Assembly: GCA_030522415.1 (NCBI GenBank)
Contig: CM060113.1
Span: 16,015,651-16,079,650 of the forward strand
Reading direction: 5' to 3'
DNA: 64,000 bases
Source: Channallabes apus
Taxonomy: Eukaryota; Chordata; Actinopteri; Siluriformes; Clariidae
Both the position numbers and the translations under genes were made by a program. Below the pieces are notes generated by a model, which saw nothing but the letters and a program-made list of their open reading frames with translations, was not told the origin of the DNA and did no database searches. Position 1 is the stretch's first letter. Every line of letters begins with the position of its first letter. Shown in pieces: positions 53,370 to 64,000 of the stretch.

Positions 53370-54969
53370 CAGTGGTGTGAAAAACTATTTGCCCCCTTCC
53401 TGATTTCTTATTCTTTTGCATGTTTGTCACACTTAAATGTTTCTGCTCATCAAAAACCGTTAACTATTAGTAAAAGATAACATAATTGAACACAAAATGC
53501 AGTTTTTAAATGAAGGTTTACGTTATTAAGGGGAAAAAAACTCCAAATCTACATGGCCCTGTGTGAAAAAGTGATTGCCCCCCTTGTTAAAAAAATAACT
53601 TAACTGTGGTTTATCACACCTGAGTTCAATTTCTGTAGTCACCCACAGGCCTGATTACTGCCACACCTGTTTCAATCAAGAAATCACTTAAATAGGAGCT
53701 ACCTGACACAGAGAAGTAGACCAAAAGCACCTCAAAAGCTAGACATCATGCCAAGATCCAAAGAAATTCAAGAACAAATGAGAACAAAAGTAATTGAGAT
53801 CTATCAGTCTGGTAAAGGTTATGAAGCCATTTCTAAAGCTTTGGGAACCACAGTGAGAGCCATTATCCACAAATGGCAAAAACATGGAACAGTGGTGAAC
53901 CTTCCCAGGAGTGGCCGGCCGACCAAAATTACCCCAAGAGCGCAGAGACAACTCATCCGAGAGGCCACAAAAGACCCCAGGACAACATCTAAAGAACTGC
54001 AGGCCTCACTTGCCTCAATTAAGGTCAGTGCTCACGACTCAGAGACTGATCAAAAATGGCCTCCATGGCAGATTTCCAAGGCGCAAACCACTTTTAAGCA
54101 AAAAGAACATTAAGGCTCGTCTCAATTTTGCTAAAAAACATCTCAATGATTGCCAAGACTTTTGGGAACATTCCTTGTGGACCGACGAGACAAAAGTTGA
54201 ACTTTTTGGAAGGTGCGTGTCCCGTTACAACTGGCGTAAAAGTAACACAGCATTTCAGAAAAAGAACATCATACCAACAGTAAAATATGGTGGTGGTAGT
54301 GTGATGGTCTGGGGTTGTTTTGCTGCTTCAGGACCTGGAAGGCTTGCTGTGATAGATGGAACCATGAATTCTACTGTCTACCAAAAAATCCTGAAGGAGA
54401 ATGTCCGGCCATCTGTTCGTCAACTCAAGCTGAAGCGATCTTGGGTGCTGCAGCAGGACAATGACCCAAAACACACCAGCAAATCCACCTCTGAATGGCT
54501 GAAGAAAAACAAAATGAAGACTTTGGAGTGGCCTAGTCAAAGTCCTGACCTGAATCCTATTGAGATGTTGTGGCATGACCTTAAAAAGGCGGTTCATGCT
54601 AGAAAACCCTCAAATAAAGCTGAATTACAACAATTCTGCAAAGATGAGTGGGCCAAAATTCCCCCAGAGCGCTGTAAAAGACTCATTGTAAGTTATCGCA
54701 AACGCTTGACTGCAGTTATTGCTGCTAAGGGTGGCCCAACCAGTTATTAGGTTCAGGGGGCAATTACTTTTTCACACAGGGCCATGTAGGTTTGGATTTT
54801 TTTTTCTCCCTAAATAATAAAACCCCTCATTTAAAAACTGCATTTTGTGTTTACTTGTGTTATCTTTGACTAATAGTTAAAGGTGTTTGATGATCAGAAA
54901 CATTTTGTGTGACAAACATGCAAAAGAATAAGAAACCAGGAGGGGGGCAAATAGTTTTTCACACCACTG
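53370..54969 (+). mobile_element. Tc1-like DNA transposon, copy D
   Basis: 1600 bp with complete IR/DR ends; TA at 53368-53369 and 54970-54971. Inserted in the gypsy reverse transcriptase; removing it restores the host frame at a TA within CATGTACG. Subfamily A/C/D. Confidence 0.96.
53748..54750 (+). pseudogene. Tc1 transposase, copy D, ancestral lesion only
   Basis: Frame 53748-54113 holds the DNA-binding region, with a 9-nt in-frame deletion (Leu-Gln-Arg lost before TTVRAI). The 11-nt net deletion near 54036 then shifts the frame, and the catalytic part with WTDE, QQDND, NPIE and GGPTSY is open to 54750 in the second frame. Unlike A and C it has no TAG after TPRA. It is therefore closest to the founder of the defective subfamily. 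Confidence 0.94.
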
Positions 54970-55278
54970 TACATGTTGGGTGTGTTCTTCGATGTTGTGT
55001 GAGTAGATCAGTGGTTCTCAAACTGTGGGGCGCGCCCCTCTAGTGGGGAATACAGACATGACAGGTGGGGCGCAATGAACGGGAGGAAAACCAGGAAAGT
55101 ACCTATTCTAATTCATGCTTTTCTTTATTGATAATGAAGAGCGTACGCTCAAAACAATCACACACAAATAAATGGATCATTAATACAAGTACATTTAAAA
55201 TAACATCAGTTGTGGGCCGGGAGAAAAAGTGGAACCATAGTGGAACAATAACGGTTTAACGTCGGACAAACTGGAGCT

Positions 55279-55498
55279 GCGCTGCTCGAATCACAAACCT
55301 GCGCGAGCCACTGGGCAGCACTGCGCGACTCTGACAGAAATAAACCGCGCCGACCATCAAAATACATTTTACCCCGCTGGTATGCGCACGTACAATCCAG
55401 GCATGGCAAGGCGGAAACAATATTAAACAGTCCTGACATTTTAAATGAATTGTTTTTAAATAAAACACAGGGGGTCGCGCAGGTTTGTGATTCGAGCG
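55279..55498. repeat. GC-rich inverted repeat inside the hAT
   Basis: GCTGCTCGAATCACAAACCT (about 55279) is mirrored by AGGTTTGTGATTCGAGCGTA (about 55479), with an extended CGCGCA stem. A GCGCGA(G/T)CCAC(T/C)GGGC motif also occurs after both arms in direct orientation. Confidence 0.8.
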
Positions 55499-55699
55499 TA
55501 GCTGCGCGATCCACCGGGCTGCGCAAATAAACCAGATCATCACTGCGCTATCCAGATAGTCGCGCTGCGCTGCATTTGCGCAGATATTTGGTTCAATCGG
55601 GTGCCGCGGTTTCGTCCCACTTTTGATGTGTTTGGCTTCACATACACTTTGACACTGGAAGAAGACGCTGCAGCAGCAGTGAGTTTGCTTACATGTGAC

Positions 55700-55938
55700 G
55701 AGGAGACTGTAAAGAAAAATGTGCCTCGTCTGTGGTGTGGAATTGGTTTGGGTATAAGAAAAGTGATACGAATGAGATGTACGTGATTTGGAAGGTACAC
55801 AAGTGCACTGTTTTAACAAGTGGTGGAAACACATCAAACCTTTTCTATCATCTGAAATACAAACATCCAAACGAATATGGCCAAAGTAAAAAAATGCGTC
55901 AAACCTCAGCAATTCACAGTTTAAATAAAATTACATAA
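55700..55938 (+). pseudogene. BED-type zinc finger remnant, first cysteines lost
   Basis: VWNWFGYKKSDTNEMYVIWK, then TSGGNTSNLFYHLKYKHPNE is the BED finger of hAT transposases. The first metal-binding pair, normally C-x2-C, reads W-x2-H here (VIWKVH), while the His pair HLKYKH remains. The frame ends at 55938. It resembles a different hAT branch from the finger at 57724, so this element may combine two hAT-derived pieces. Confidence 0.72.
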
Positions 55939-56012
55939 AAAAAATGAAATTATGTAAAACAATTTCTTTGTGTTTTCATTTTTATTTTTGCATTTTCAGA
56001 TACAAATTGCTA

Positions 56013-57630
<1,618 letters not shown>

Positions 57631-57723
57631 TATATTGTGTTATATATCATTATTGAGTTAGAAAATTGCTTCTACCGTGATAGAAGATTTTGGTTATATC
57701 ACCAACCCGTAATGTAGCCTATC

Positions 57724-58029
57724 TTGAGCTTGGATTCATGGTGGGGATGGTGGGGGCAGAAGAGTTTTGTGTGTGTTTTGTGTCTTAAACTGCTGGCAGT
57801 AGACAGCATGAGACCCAACAAATTAGGAAGACACTTAGAGACAACACACTCCAGTCACGTTAATAAACCACTGGACATCTTTGAAAGAAAGCTGGCAGAA
57901 TACAGACAGCAGGATAATCGCATGGTAAAATCTGAATCAGTGGACAGCAAAGCACAAATGGCTTCATTCAAAGTTGCATACAGAATTGGCCAGTACAAAA
58001 AAAACTACAAACGATTGCTGAGCAGCTAA
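57724..58029 (+). pseudogene. hAT BED zinc finger, truncated transposase
   Basis: FVCVLCLKLLAVDSMRPNKL, then RHLETTHSSHVNKPLDIFER is a BED finger with intact C-x2-C and H-x4-H, of the kind found at the start of Charlie-type hAT transposases and their ZBED/SCAND host relatives. A later MASFKVAYRIGQYKKNYKRL matches the start of the following domain. The catalytic RNase-H-like and dimerisation regions are absent. Confidence 0.82.
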
Positions 58030-58263
58030 TAAACATGGGGTCAATTATGCAAAGATAAGTGACAACGTAAGCCTTTTATAACAATTGCACGTGTATTTTA
58101 TCTTTTTTTAACTTGGTGGTGTTTGATCGTATTGGTTTAGGAATTGATATTTCAATAAACAGTAAACTTGGTCGATTTCGTTATTATTTTGTTGACAAGT
58201 GGGGCTTGAAAATTCGCTCACCCCCTTAAGTGGGGAATGACAGAAAAAGTTTGAGAACCACTG

Positions 58264-58470
58264 GAGTAGATTAAGATGTCGTCCAGGTAGACGAACACCC
58301 ATCGGCTGAGTTGGGTCTGGTGAGTGATGGGACTGGATGATGGGGCAGACCATCGACAGATGTGATACGATAATGCCTCGATTTTTACCCCCATTTCTTT
58401 GGCATAAGTGGAGTCAATGAAGTTACCTGCGGCAGCGGAATCGATAAACGCAGACCCGTTTGTGGCCAAT
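58264..58470 (-). pseudogene. Gypsy protease fused to reverse transcriptase palm end
   Basis: SAFIDSAAAGNFIDSTYAKE is the protease active-site region, with Ala where DSG is usual. Shortly after, the frame reaches FVYLDDILIYS, the reverse transcriptase motif C. Most of protease and the N-terminal reverse transcriptase are deleted between them. The hAT insertion follows directly after the YLDD box. Confidence 0.87.
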
Positions 58471-59282
58471 TTGGAGGGTTACCTGAACCATAAGTCGCGA
58501 GTTGGTGGAGTTGGTGGTGGTGGAGAGTTGGATATGGCCCGGTGAGTCTCTCCTCCTGTTCACCGGGTGGTTCACCGCGTTCTGCTACGGTCAGGGAAGC
58601 GCGTCCAAGTTGCATGGGTTCCCCGGCTCCCGTGTCAACCACGGCAGGAGGTGGAGATACGACTGGTCCCATACTGATGTTGGTGAAGGCTGCAGGTGGT
58701 CGTGGGGTGGTGTAGGAGAAGGTGGGTGCAGGCAGCAGGGTCCTTGGGGCTGGCTTCGGGCGAGACAGAAGGCGCTGATCAATACGCAGGGCAAGCTGGA
58801 TCAGCCCTTCTAGTGTGGCGGGAAGTTCTCACCCGGCGAGTTCGTCCTTGATGCGTGAAGCCAGTCCCTCGTAGAAGGACGTCCAGAGCGTGGCGTCTCC
58901 CCAGTTGGTCTGCACGGCGAGGGTTCGGAATTCCGCTGTATACCGGCTCACGGACGATCCTCCCTGCCACAGATGGTAGAGTTTAGAGTCGGTCTCCACC
59001 TCGCCCGCTGGGTGTTCGAAAGTCAACTTGAGTTGGCAGGTGAATTCATTGTAAGAATGGCCGGTGTCAGAATCCGATTTAAGAACTGCCGTGGCCCACT
59101 CAGCTGCCTGCCCTGATAGCAACGAGGCCAGGAGAGCGATACGTTGCCGATCAGTGGAGTACTTGGTGGAGTTGAACTCAAACACCAGATCAAGCGCTGT
59201 CAAAAACACATCACACTTCCCGTCCATGCCATTCCATTTTTCTGGAAGTGCAAGAAATACATCAGATGGGCGGGGGGGACAT
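58471..59282 (-). pseudogene. Gypsy gag
   Basis: VFLALPEKWNGMDGKCDVFL, then AALLSGQAAEWA-like LLASLLSGQAAEWATAVL and YTAEFRTLAVQTNWGDATLW are the capsid-type gag blocks of fish gypsy elements (open from 59359 to 58829). The region from 58830 to 58471 is frame-broken and Pro-rich, and no zinc knuckle was seen. The 5' end is fused to the LTR by a deletion. Confidence 0.87.
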
Positions 59283-59573
59283 GGAGAAACACGAGTAGGC
59301 AGGATAATCACGCTGTTTAATCTAAGGACTCTCACAATGGAGGAGCAAGGGAAAGACACAATCTAAAAACGCGTCCTAAAAATACACAGTCAATCAGGAA
59401 GAAACGCCAAAAACGTGAGTACTCACGATTCGGTGAACGATTCCGACAGGGCATCTGGTGAACTTAATGACTGAGCGTTGTACTGTGGTTTGTTTACTCC
59501 TTTTATACTTCCTGGTTCATGACCGCATTACTTCCGGGTCCTAGTGCCTGTCAAAGACCGAGTGTGCATGACA
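59283..59573 (-). repeat. Gypsy 5' LTR, lacking its U5 end
   Basis: Matches 51016-51298 of the 3' LTR, but the final part (equivalent to 50937-51015), the primer-binding site and the leader are deleted, so gag follows directly. Confidence 0.9.
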
Positions 59574-59947
59574 AATATGGAGTCCAGGTAGTTATTGGAG
59601 ACTCAGGTAGACTTGTAGGAAATTCCAGTCCTGAACTATCGAGCAACTGCAGCCAAGTCAAGTCCTCAGAGAAACAGCTGTCAACACCAGTCAAAGCCAG
59701 AACTGTCTTCATGGTAGAGTGAAACTGTCCCCAGTCACCAGACACATCCCAAAGAGACACATGGGGTATCCATGCAACAAGATCTCACCTTTCGTCAACA
59801 AACCAAGGTGGTCAATGAGAGTGGGGAAGACAGCATCTAAACAAACCAGTTCACCAAATACTCTACAGTATGTCCATGAGTCCCCCAGATCTGTTCCTTT
59901 ACCCAAGACAAATATATTTATAAAAATGCTTGATTAAATAAATAGGT

Positions 59948-60178
59948 TTATAGCCTGGACTTAAACACTGAGTCCCGAACACTATTTGGAAGACTATTCC
60001 ATAATTTTGGGGCTTTGTAAGAAAAAGCTGTAGTTTTCATAGTATGCGGTACTGACAAGCAGCACATGAGCCAATGAAGTGAAGATAAGATACTGTAGGT
60101 GTGATGTGTTCGTATCTTCTGGTTCAAGTGAGGACTCTCGCTGCTGCATTCTGGACTAGCTGAAGCTTGTTCATGCAT
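59948..60178 (-). pseudogene. L2 LINE C-terminal block
   Basis: YSILSSLHWLMCCL, then FSYKAPKLWNSLPNSVRDS is the end of the L2 protein. An internal deletion removes the linker between LHWL and the APKLWN box, and the frame differs from that of the reverse transcriptase. Confidence 0.87.
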
Positions 60179-60663
60179 CTAGGTGAACAAGCAGACAGTA
60201 CGGTGTTACAACAGTACAACCCAGAGGTGATAAAAGCATGAACTAGTTTATCTGCATCATTTAGCGACAATATATTTATTTTCTTGGCAATATTTCTGAG
60301 GTGAAAGAATGCTATCCTGGTTATATTATCTACATGAGGTTCAAATGAAAGGCTGGAATCTATAATCACACCGAGGTCTTTTACTGTTGCACTTGATGGA
60401 ACAGAAAGGCCATCTAAAGTAACAGTGTGATCTAAAATCTTACTTCTAGCTGTATGCGGTCCTATGACTAGAACTTCTGTCTTATCAGGATTAAGCAGAA
60501 GGAAGTTAATTAGCATCCAATCTCTTATGTCCTGCACACATTGCTCAACTTTAGTAAGCTGTTTTTTCTCATCAGGTTTTGCTGAGAGATATAACTGTGT
60601 GTCATCAGCATTACAATGAAAACTAATACCATGTTTACGGATTATCTTGCCCAGAGGAAGCAT
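60124..60663 (-). pseudogene. L2 LINE reverse transcriptase, 3' half
   Basis: ISFHCNADDTQLYLSAKPDE contains the catalytic box with Asn for Tyr (NADD for YADD), followed by LLLNPDKTEVLVIG and VKDLGVIIDSSLSFEPHVDN. Open for 179 codons, so damage is concentrated upstream. The YADD-to-NADD change would probably impair catalysis. Confidence 0.9.
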
Positions 60664-60954
60664 GTAAAGGAAAAAAGCAGTAGGCCTAAAACTGAACCCT
60701 GTGGAACACCAAACTCAACTAGAGAGCATGCAGAATAATCACCATTTAAGTCTACAGTACATACTGATAACGATCAGTCAAATAGGATCTGAGCCAGGAG
60801 AGGACTGTACCCTCTTAATTCCTACTACATTTTCTAATCTGTGAAGAAGAATACCATGATCAATGGTGTCAAAAGCTGCACTGAGGTCGAGTAATACAAG
60901 CATACTGTAGTTACACAACCTTGATCAGATGCCAATAGGAGGTAATTTACTACT

Positions 60955-61215
60955 TTAACGAGTGCTGTTTCTGTGCTGAGGCCTAAATCCTGACTGATAC
61001 TGTTCATGTATGCTATTTCTATGTAGATATAAGCATAGCTGCTCTGGTACTATCTTTTCCAGAATCTTAGAGATGAAGGGGAGGTTTGATATTGGCCTGT
61101 AATTGGACAGCTGACAGGGGTCGAGGTCAGGTTTCTTAATTATCGGTTTAATAACTGCTAATTTAAAAGATTTTGGAACATACCCAATGCTGAGTGAGGA
61201 ATTAATTATTCTCAA
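60955..61215 (-). pseudogene. L2 LINE reverse transcriptase, N-terminal part
   Basis: VPKSFKLAVIKPIIKKPDLD, then LSNYRPISNLPFISKILEKI and SGFRPQHRNSTR form the start of the reverse transcriptase. A frameshifted and deleted stretch (60664-60954) separates it from the YADD-type box. Confidence 0.88.
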
Positions 61216-61700
61216 CAGGGGTTCTGTTATTGCTGGTACTATCAGTTTAAGAATATGTGTCGGTATAGGATCTAATACACAAGTTAATGAATTTGCAGAA
61301 GAGATAAAATTAGTTCATTATCTTCAAGGGGAGTAAAGTATTCTAGGTTCCGATCTGACATACAGTAGTTAGTTTAACATCTGCATCAATTGCATTGTCC
61401 AATTTCAAAGCCTCAATTTTATGCCTGATATTTACAATTTTATTATTAAAAAGTTCATAAAGTCCTCACTATTGCACGATGTTGTTGGGTAGATTTCTGC
61501 AGTGGACTTTTTTTTTTTTTTAACTAGGATTATTTTTGTTATTTTCTATAAGAATGGAGAGATACGTTGATCTAGCTATACTAAGAGCTTTTCTGTAGTT
61601 CAGGCTGCTCTCCATCCATGCTATTTGAAATACTAACAATTTAGTTTGACGCCATGATTGACAATGATTCCTTACTGTCTGTAACATTGCCAAAACAACA

Positions 61701-62759
61701 TTTTGACACCAGGAATTTCTGCAGGGAATAGTGATATGAACACTGTTACCATCTCAATAAATACCAAAGATACCAAAGTAATATAATAAATAATTTAAAA
61801 GTTTTACTGACAAATTACTTATATCTTAAATCATCATACATCTAGGCTACCCTCACCACATAAATACATAGAAATTAAAAAACTAACAAAATAGTTAGCT
61901 AAATACATTGGTCAAATGTCTATTACTTTTATATTATATCCCTTTTAAAAGTTTTAGAACTAGCATTGCTAAATTTAGCTGGTGCTAATAATGGATGTAA
62001 ATAAGAAAAGCTTTAAGAGCCTATGAAGCAAAAATATGCATTTAATATTATTAAACAGTGAACACATGGTGATAATGACACAGTGGAGGTCAAGCTGTAA
62101 TAGAAAGACCAAATAATATTAACTAATAATATTAACAGGAGTTGCAATTTTGTGCTCCATCCATACAGTCATGCACAAAGTAAATAGACACCCATTATTT
62201 TATGATAAATTGTATGCACCAAAAACTGTTAATCTTTATTATGACTCTTACTATACTTTTTTCAGATTGAAATACTGTTTAATGCCTTAATGCATTCCTC
62301 CAAGTAAAATTCCCCCCAAAATATGATGTTCAAAGCTTGTGACCCACAAATGTACTACCATCACAAGTGACACAGGTGAAGTGTGAAAACACTTAAAAGT
62401 CTTGCATGTATCATCATCCATGTATCAATCCGTTCACAAAGGAACACTTATTAACTTGCAGAGTCGAGTAGCAGCATATCCACTTAAGTCTACCCAGAGA
62501 CCATTTTACTACTGAGACATTTTGCCTGCACTACTTTTATAACTGAAGGTACTTGTATGGAGCTGAATCAGCAGCTCATCCTTATGGACACTGGAAGTCT
62601 AGATTTGCCAGATCAGGGCATGATCACCGCCCAAAGCATAAGCTAATTAAGGTTCGGAACATGGTGGTGGCACGCATACTGTAGACACAGAAGCCCGGAG
62701 CTCTTTGTGCTGGCATATCTTTTTCATTGTATTAGTGTTACTAATAGATAGACCCTGTT
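61701..62759. other. Spacer, nothing recognised
   Basis: AT-rich. A Tc1-like phrase (CAGTCATGCACAAAGTAAAT near 62167) was noted but no matching end was found. Confidence 0.4.
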
Positions 62760-64000
62760 GTTTCAGTTTCAGTTTTATTTGTATAGCGCTTTTAACAATT
62801 GACATTGTCTCAAAAGAGCTTTACACAGTCAAAAGAATTATTTAAGTTTGTATGGAATGTGAATGTGTATGAATCAAAAATGTTCAGATAGTCCCTGGTG
62901 AGCAAGCCCGAGGGCGACAGTGGCAAGGAAAAACTCCCTGAGATGGTAATAGGAAGAAACCTTGAGAGGAACCAGACTCAACAGGCAACCCATCCTCATC
63001 TGGGTGAAACAGATAGCAGGAAATGATATGCATTTATACAGTGTTAAGTGTTAGGGTCAGCTATAATAGTTGATGTTAATTGATGTTAAAATGGAGTCCA
63101 GTAGTTATTGGAGACTCAGATAGACTTGTAGAAAGTTCCAGTCCTGAACTATCGAATTGTCAAGTCCTCAGAGAAACAGCTGACAACACCAGTAGAGGCC
63201 AGAACCATCTTCTAAGTAGATAGAATCATCCCCAGACACCAGACGCATCCCAAAGAGACACACGGGGCATCCATGCGACGAGACCTCCAACCAGAAACGG
63301 GGCACCAGGATGGATCAGAAAGGTCCGGAGGGCAGAGGGAGTCTGGATCACTGGCAGCTCAGGAATGACATGTGTAGCTCGACAGAGAGAGAGAGAGAGT
63401 GAATGGGGGAGACAGGGGGAGAGGGGAAAGAGAAAGAGGGGGAGAAAGAGAAGAGGAGGAGAGATGGCAATTAGGTATGGTCACAGTCACAATGTATAAT
63501 GTGAATGTATATTTACTGTAGAGTGCAAGAAGGGACTCCGGCAAGACTAACTATGACAGCATAACTAAAAGGGAGAGCCAAAAGGAAACACAAACATGAG
63601 GGCTCCCTGAGATGTAAAGCAAACAATCACCTCACCGTCAACAAACCTGAGTGATCAAATGAGAGTAAGGAAGACAGCATCTAAACATAGTAGTTCACCA
63701 TAATACTCTACGTCCATGAATCCCCCAGATCTGCTCCTTTACCTTATGGCAAATCTATTTATAAAAATGCTTGGCTAAATAAATAGGTTTTTAGCCTAGA
63801 CTTAAACACTGTCTGAGTCCCAAACACTATTTGGAAGACTAATCCATAATTTTGGGGCTTTGTAAGAAAAAGCTCTGCCCCCAGCTGTAGTTTTCATAAT
63901 ACACGGTACTGACAAGCAGCCTGCATCCTTTGACCGAAGTAGGCGTGGCGGATCGTAAGACACTAGCTCAGATACTGCAGCGCGAGACCATTTAATGCTT
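62760..64000 (-). mobile_element. L2-type LINE B, 3' part, runs off the window
   Basis: On the minus strand it ends GCGCTATACAAATAAAACTG with a GAAACTG tail. It shares with LINE A the blocks GTGGCAAGGAAAAACTCCCT, AACCTTGAGAGGAACCAGAC and, near 63085, GGAGTCCAGTAGTTATTGGA without the gypsy insertion. The region 63700-63920 parallels the C-terminal block at 59880-60050. No intact reading frame. Confidence 0.87.
63389..63470. repeat. GA-rich low-complexity tract
   Basis: GAGAGAGAG passing into GGGGGAGA and AAAGAGGGGG purine-rich sequence within the L2 3' UTR. Frames across it are artefacts. Confidence 0.85.

Larger units (their letters stand above)
59574..61700 (-). mobile_element. L2-type LINE A, coding part and 3' UTR
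   Basis: Minus strand from about 61700: pre-RT region (WRQTKL, FMNFFNNKIVNIRHKI), reverse transcriptase, C-terminal block and 3' UTR. The 3' UTR continues at 50936 beyond the gypsy. 5'-truncated; the endonuclease is missing. Family placement by the HC.ADDTQLYL box is as for fish L2/Maui elements. Confidence 0.88.

Overview
The window looks like a gene-poor, transposon-packed piece of a teleost fish nuclear genome. This is an inference from its content: fish-type Tc1 transposons, L2/Rex1-like and L1-like LINEs, a DIRS element, chromodomain Ty3/gypsy elements, hAT, Harbinger-like and TTAA elements, and tRNA-derived SINEs whose tail reads GCTCTGGATAAGAGCGTCTG. That SINE/LINE tail is common in ostariophysan fish such as catfishes and characins, so I lean that way with low confidence. 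I found no intact host gene, no rRNA, no functional tRNA and no CRISPR array. Nearly every long reading frame belongs to a broken mobile element.

Layout. 1-2742: one defective Tc1 (copy A) in AT-rich spacer. 2743-7401: a region bounded by matching inverted ends with TA repeats; inside it are a LINE fragment, an ATATGCGC-type array holding a SINE, and a second TA-flanked transposon (4976-6949) carrying what looks like the last exon of a gene. 7754-8627: a short hAT element with an 8-bp target duplication. 8921-10948: a DIRS end split by Tc1 copy B. 10949-12620: a gypsy pol fragment. 13640-17539: a long Rex1-like LINE and a solo LTR. 19726-20228: a TTAA element with an inverted copy of itself inside. 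21600-27200: a mosaic of old Tc1, LINE, L1, L2 and SINE pieces plus a tandem duplication. 29816-32993: Tc1 copies C and E in opposite orientation. 36457-38712: an internally deleted DIRS element. 41058-42036: a solo LTR with a perfect 5-bp repeat. 42897-45831: a Harbinger-like element split by a deleted LTR retrotransposon. 46030-48800: two Rex1-like LINEs tail to tail. 50706-61700: a deep nest, L2 LINE > gypsy > (Tc1 D and hAT > Tc1 F). 62760-64000: a second L2 copy that preserves the empty site of that gypsy insertion.

How the parts relate. Six copies (A-F) of one Tc1 family are present and none has an intact transposase. Copies A, C and D share the same frameshifting lesion and other linked differences, so a transposase-dead subfamily seems to have spread using enzyme from other copies. 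B has a single in-frame stop and E a single frameshift. The SINE tails match the L2 LINE tail, which suggests the L2 machinery mobilised the SINEs. The nested insertions give a relative order of events that can be read from target-site duplications. All boundaries and comparisons were made by eye; no search or alignment was run.
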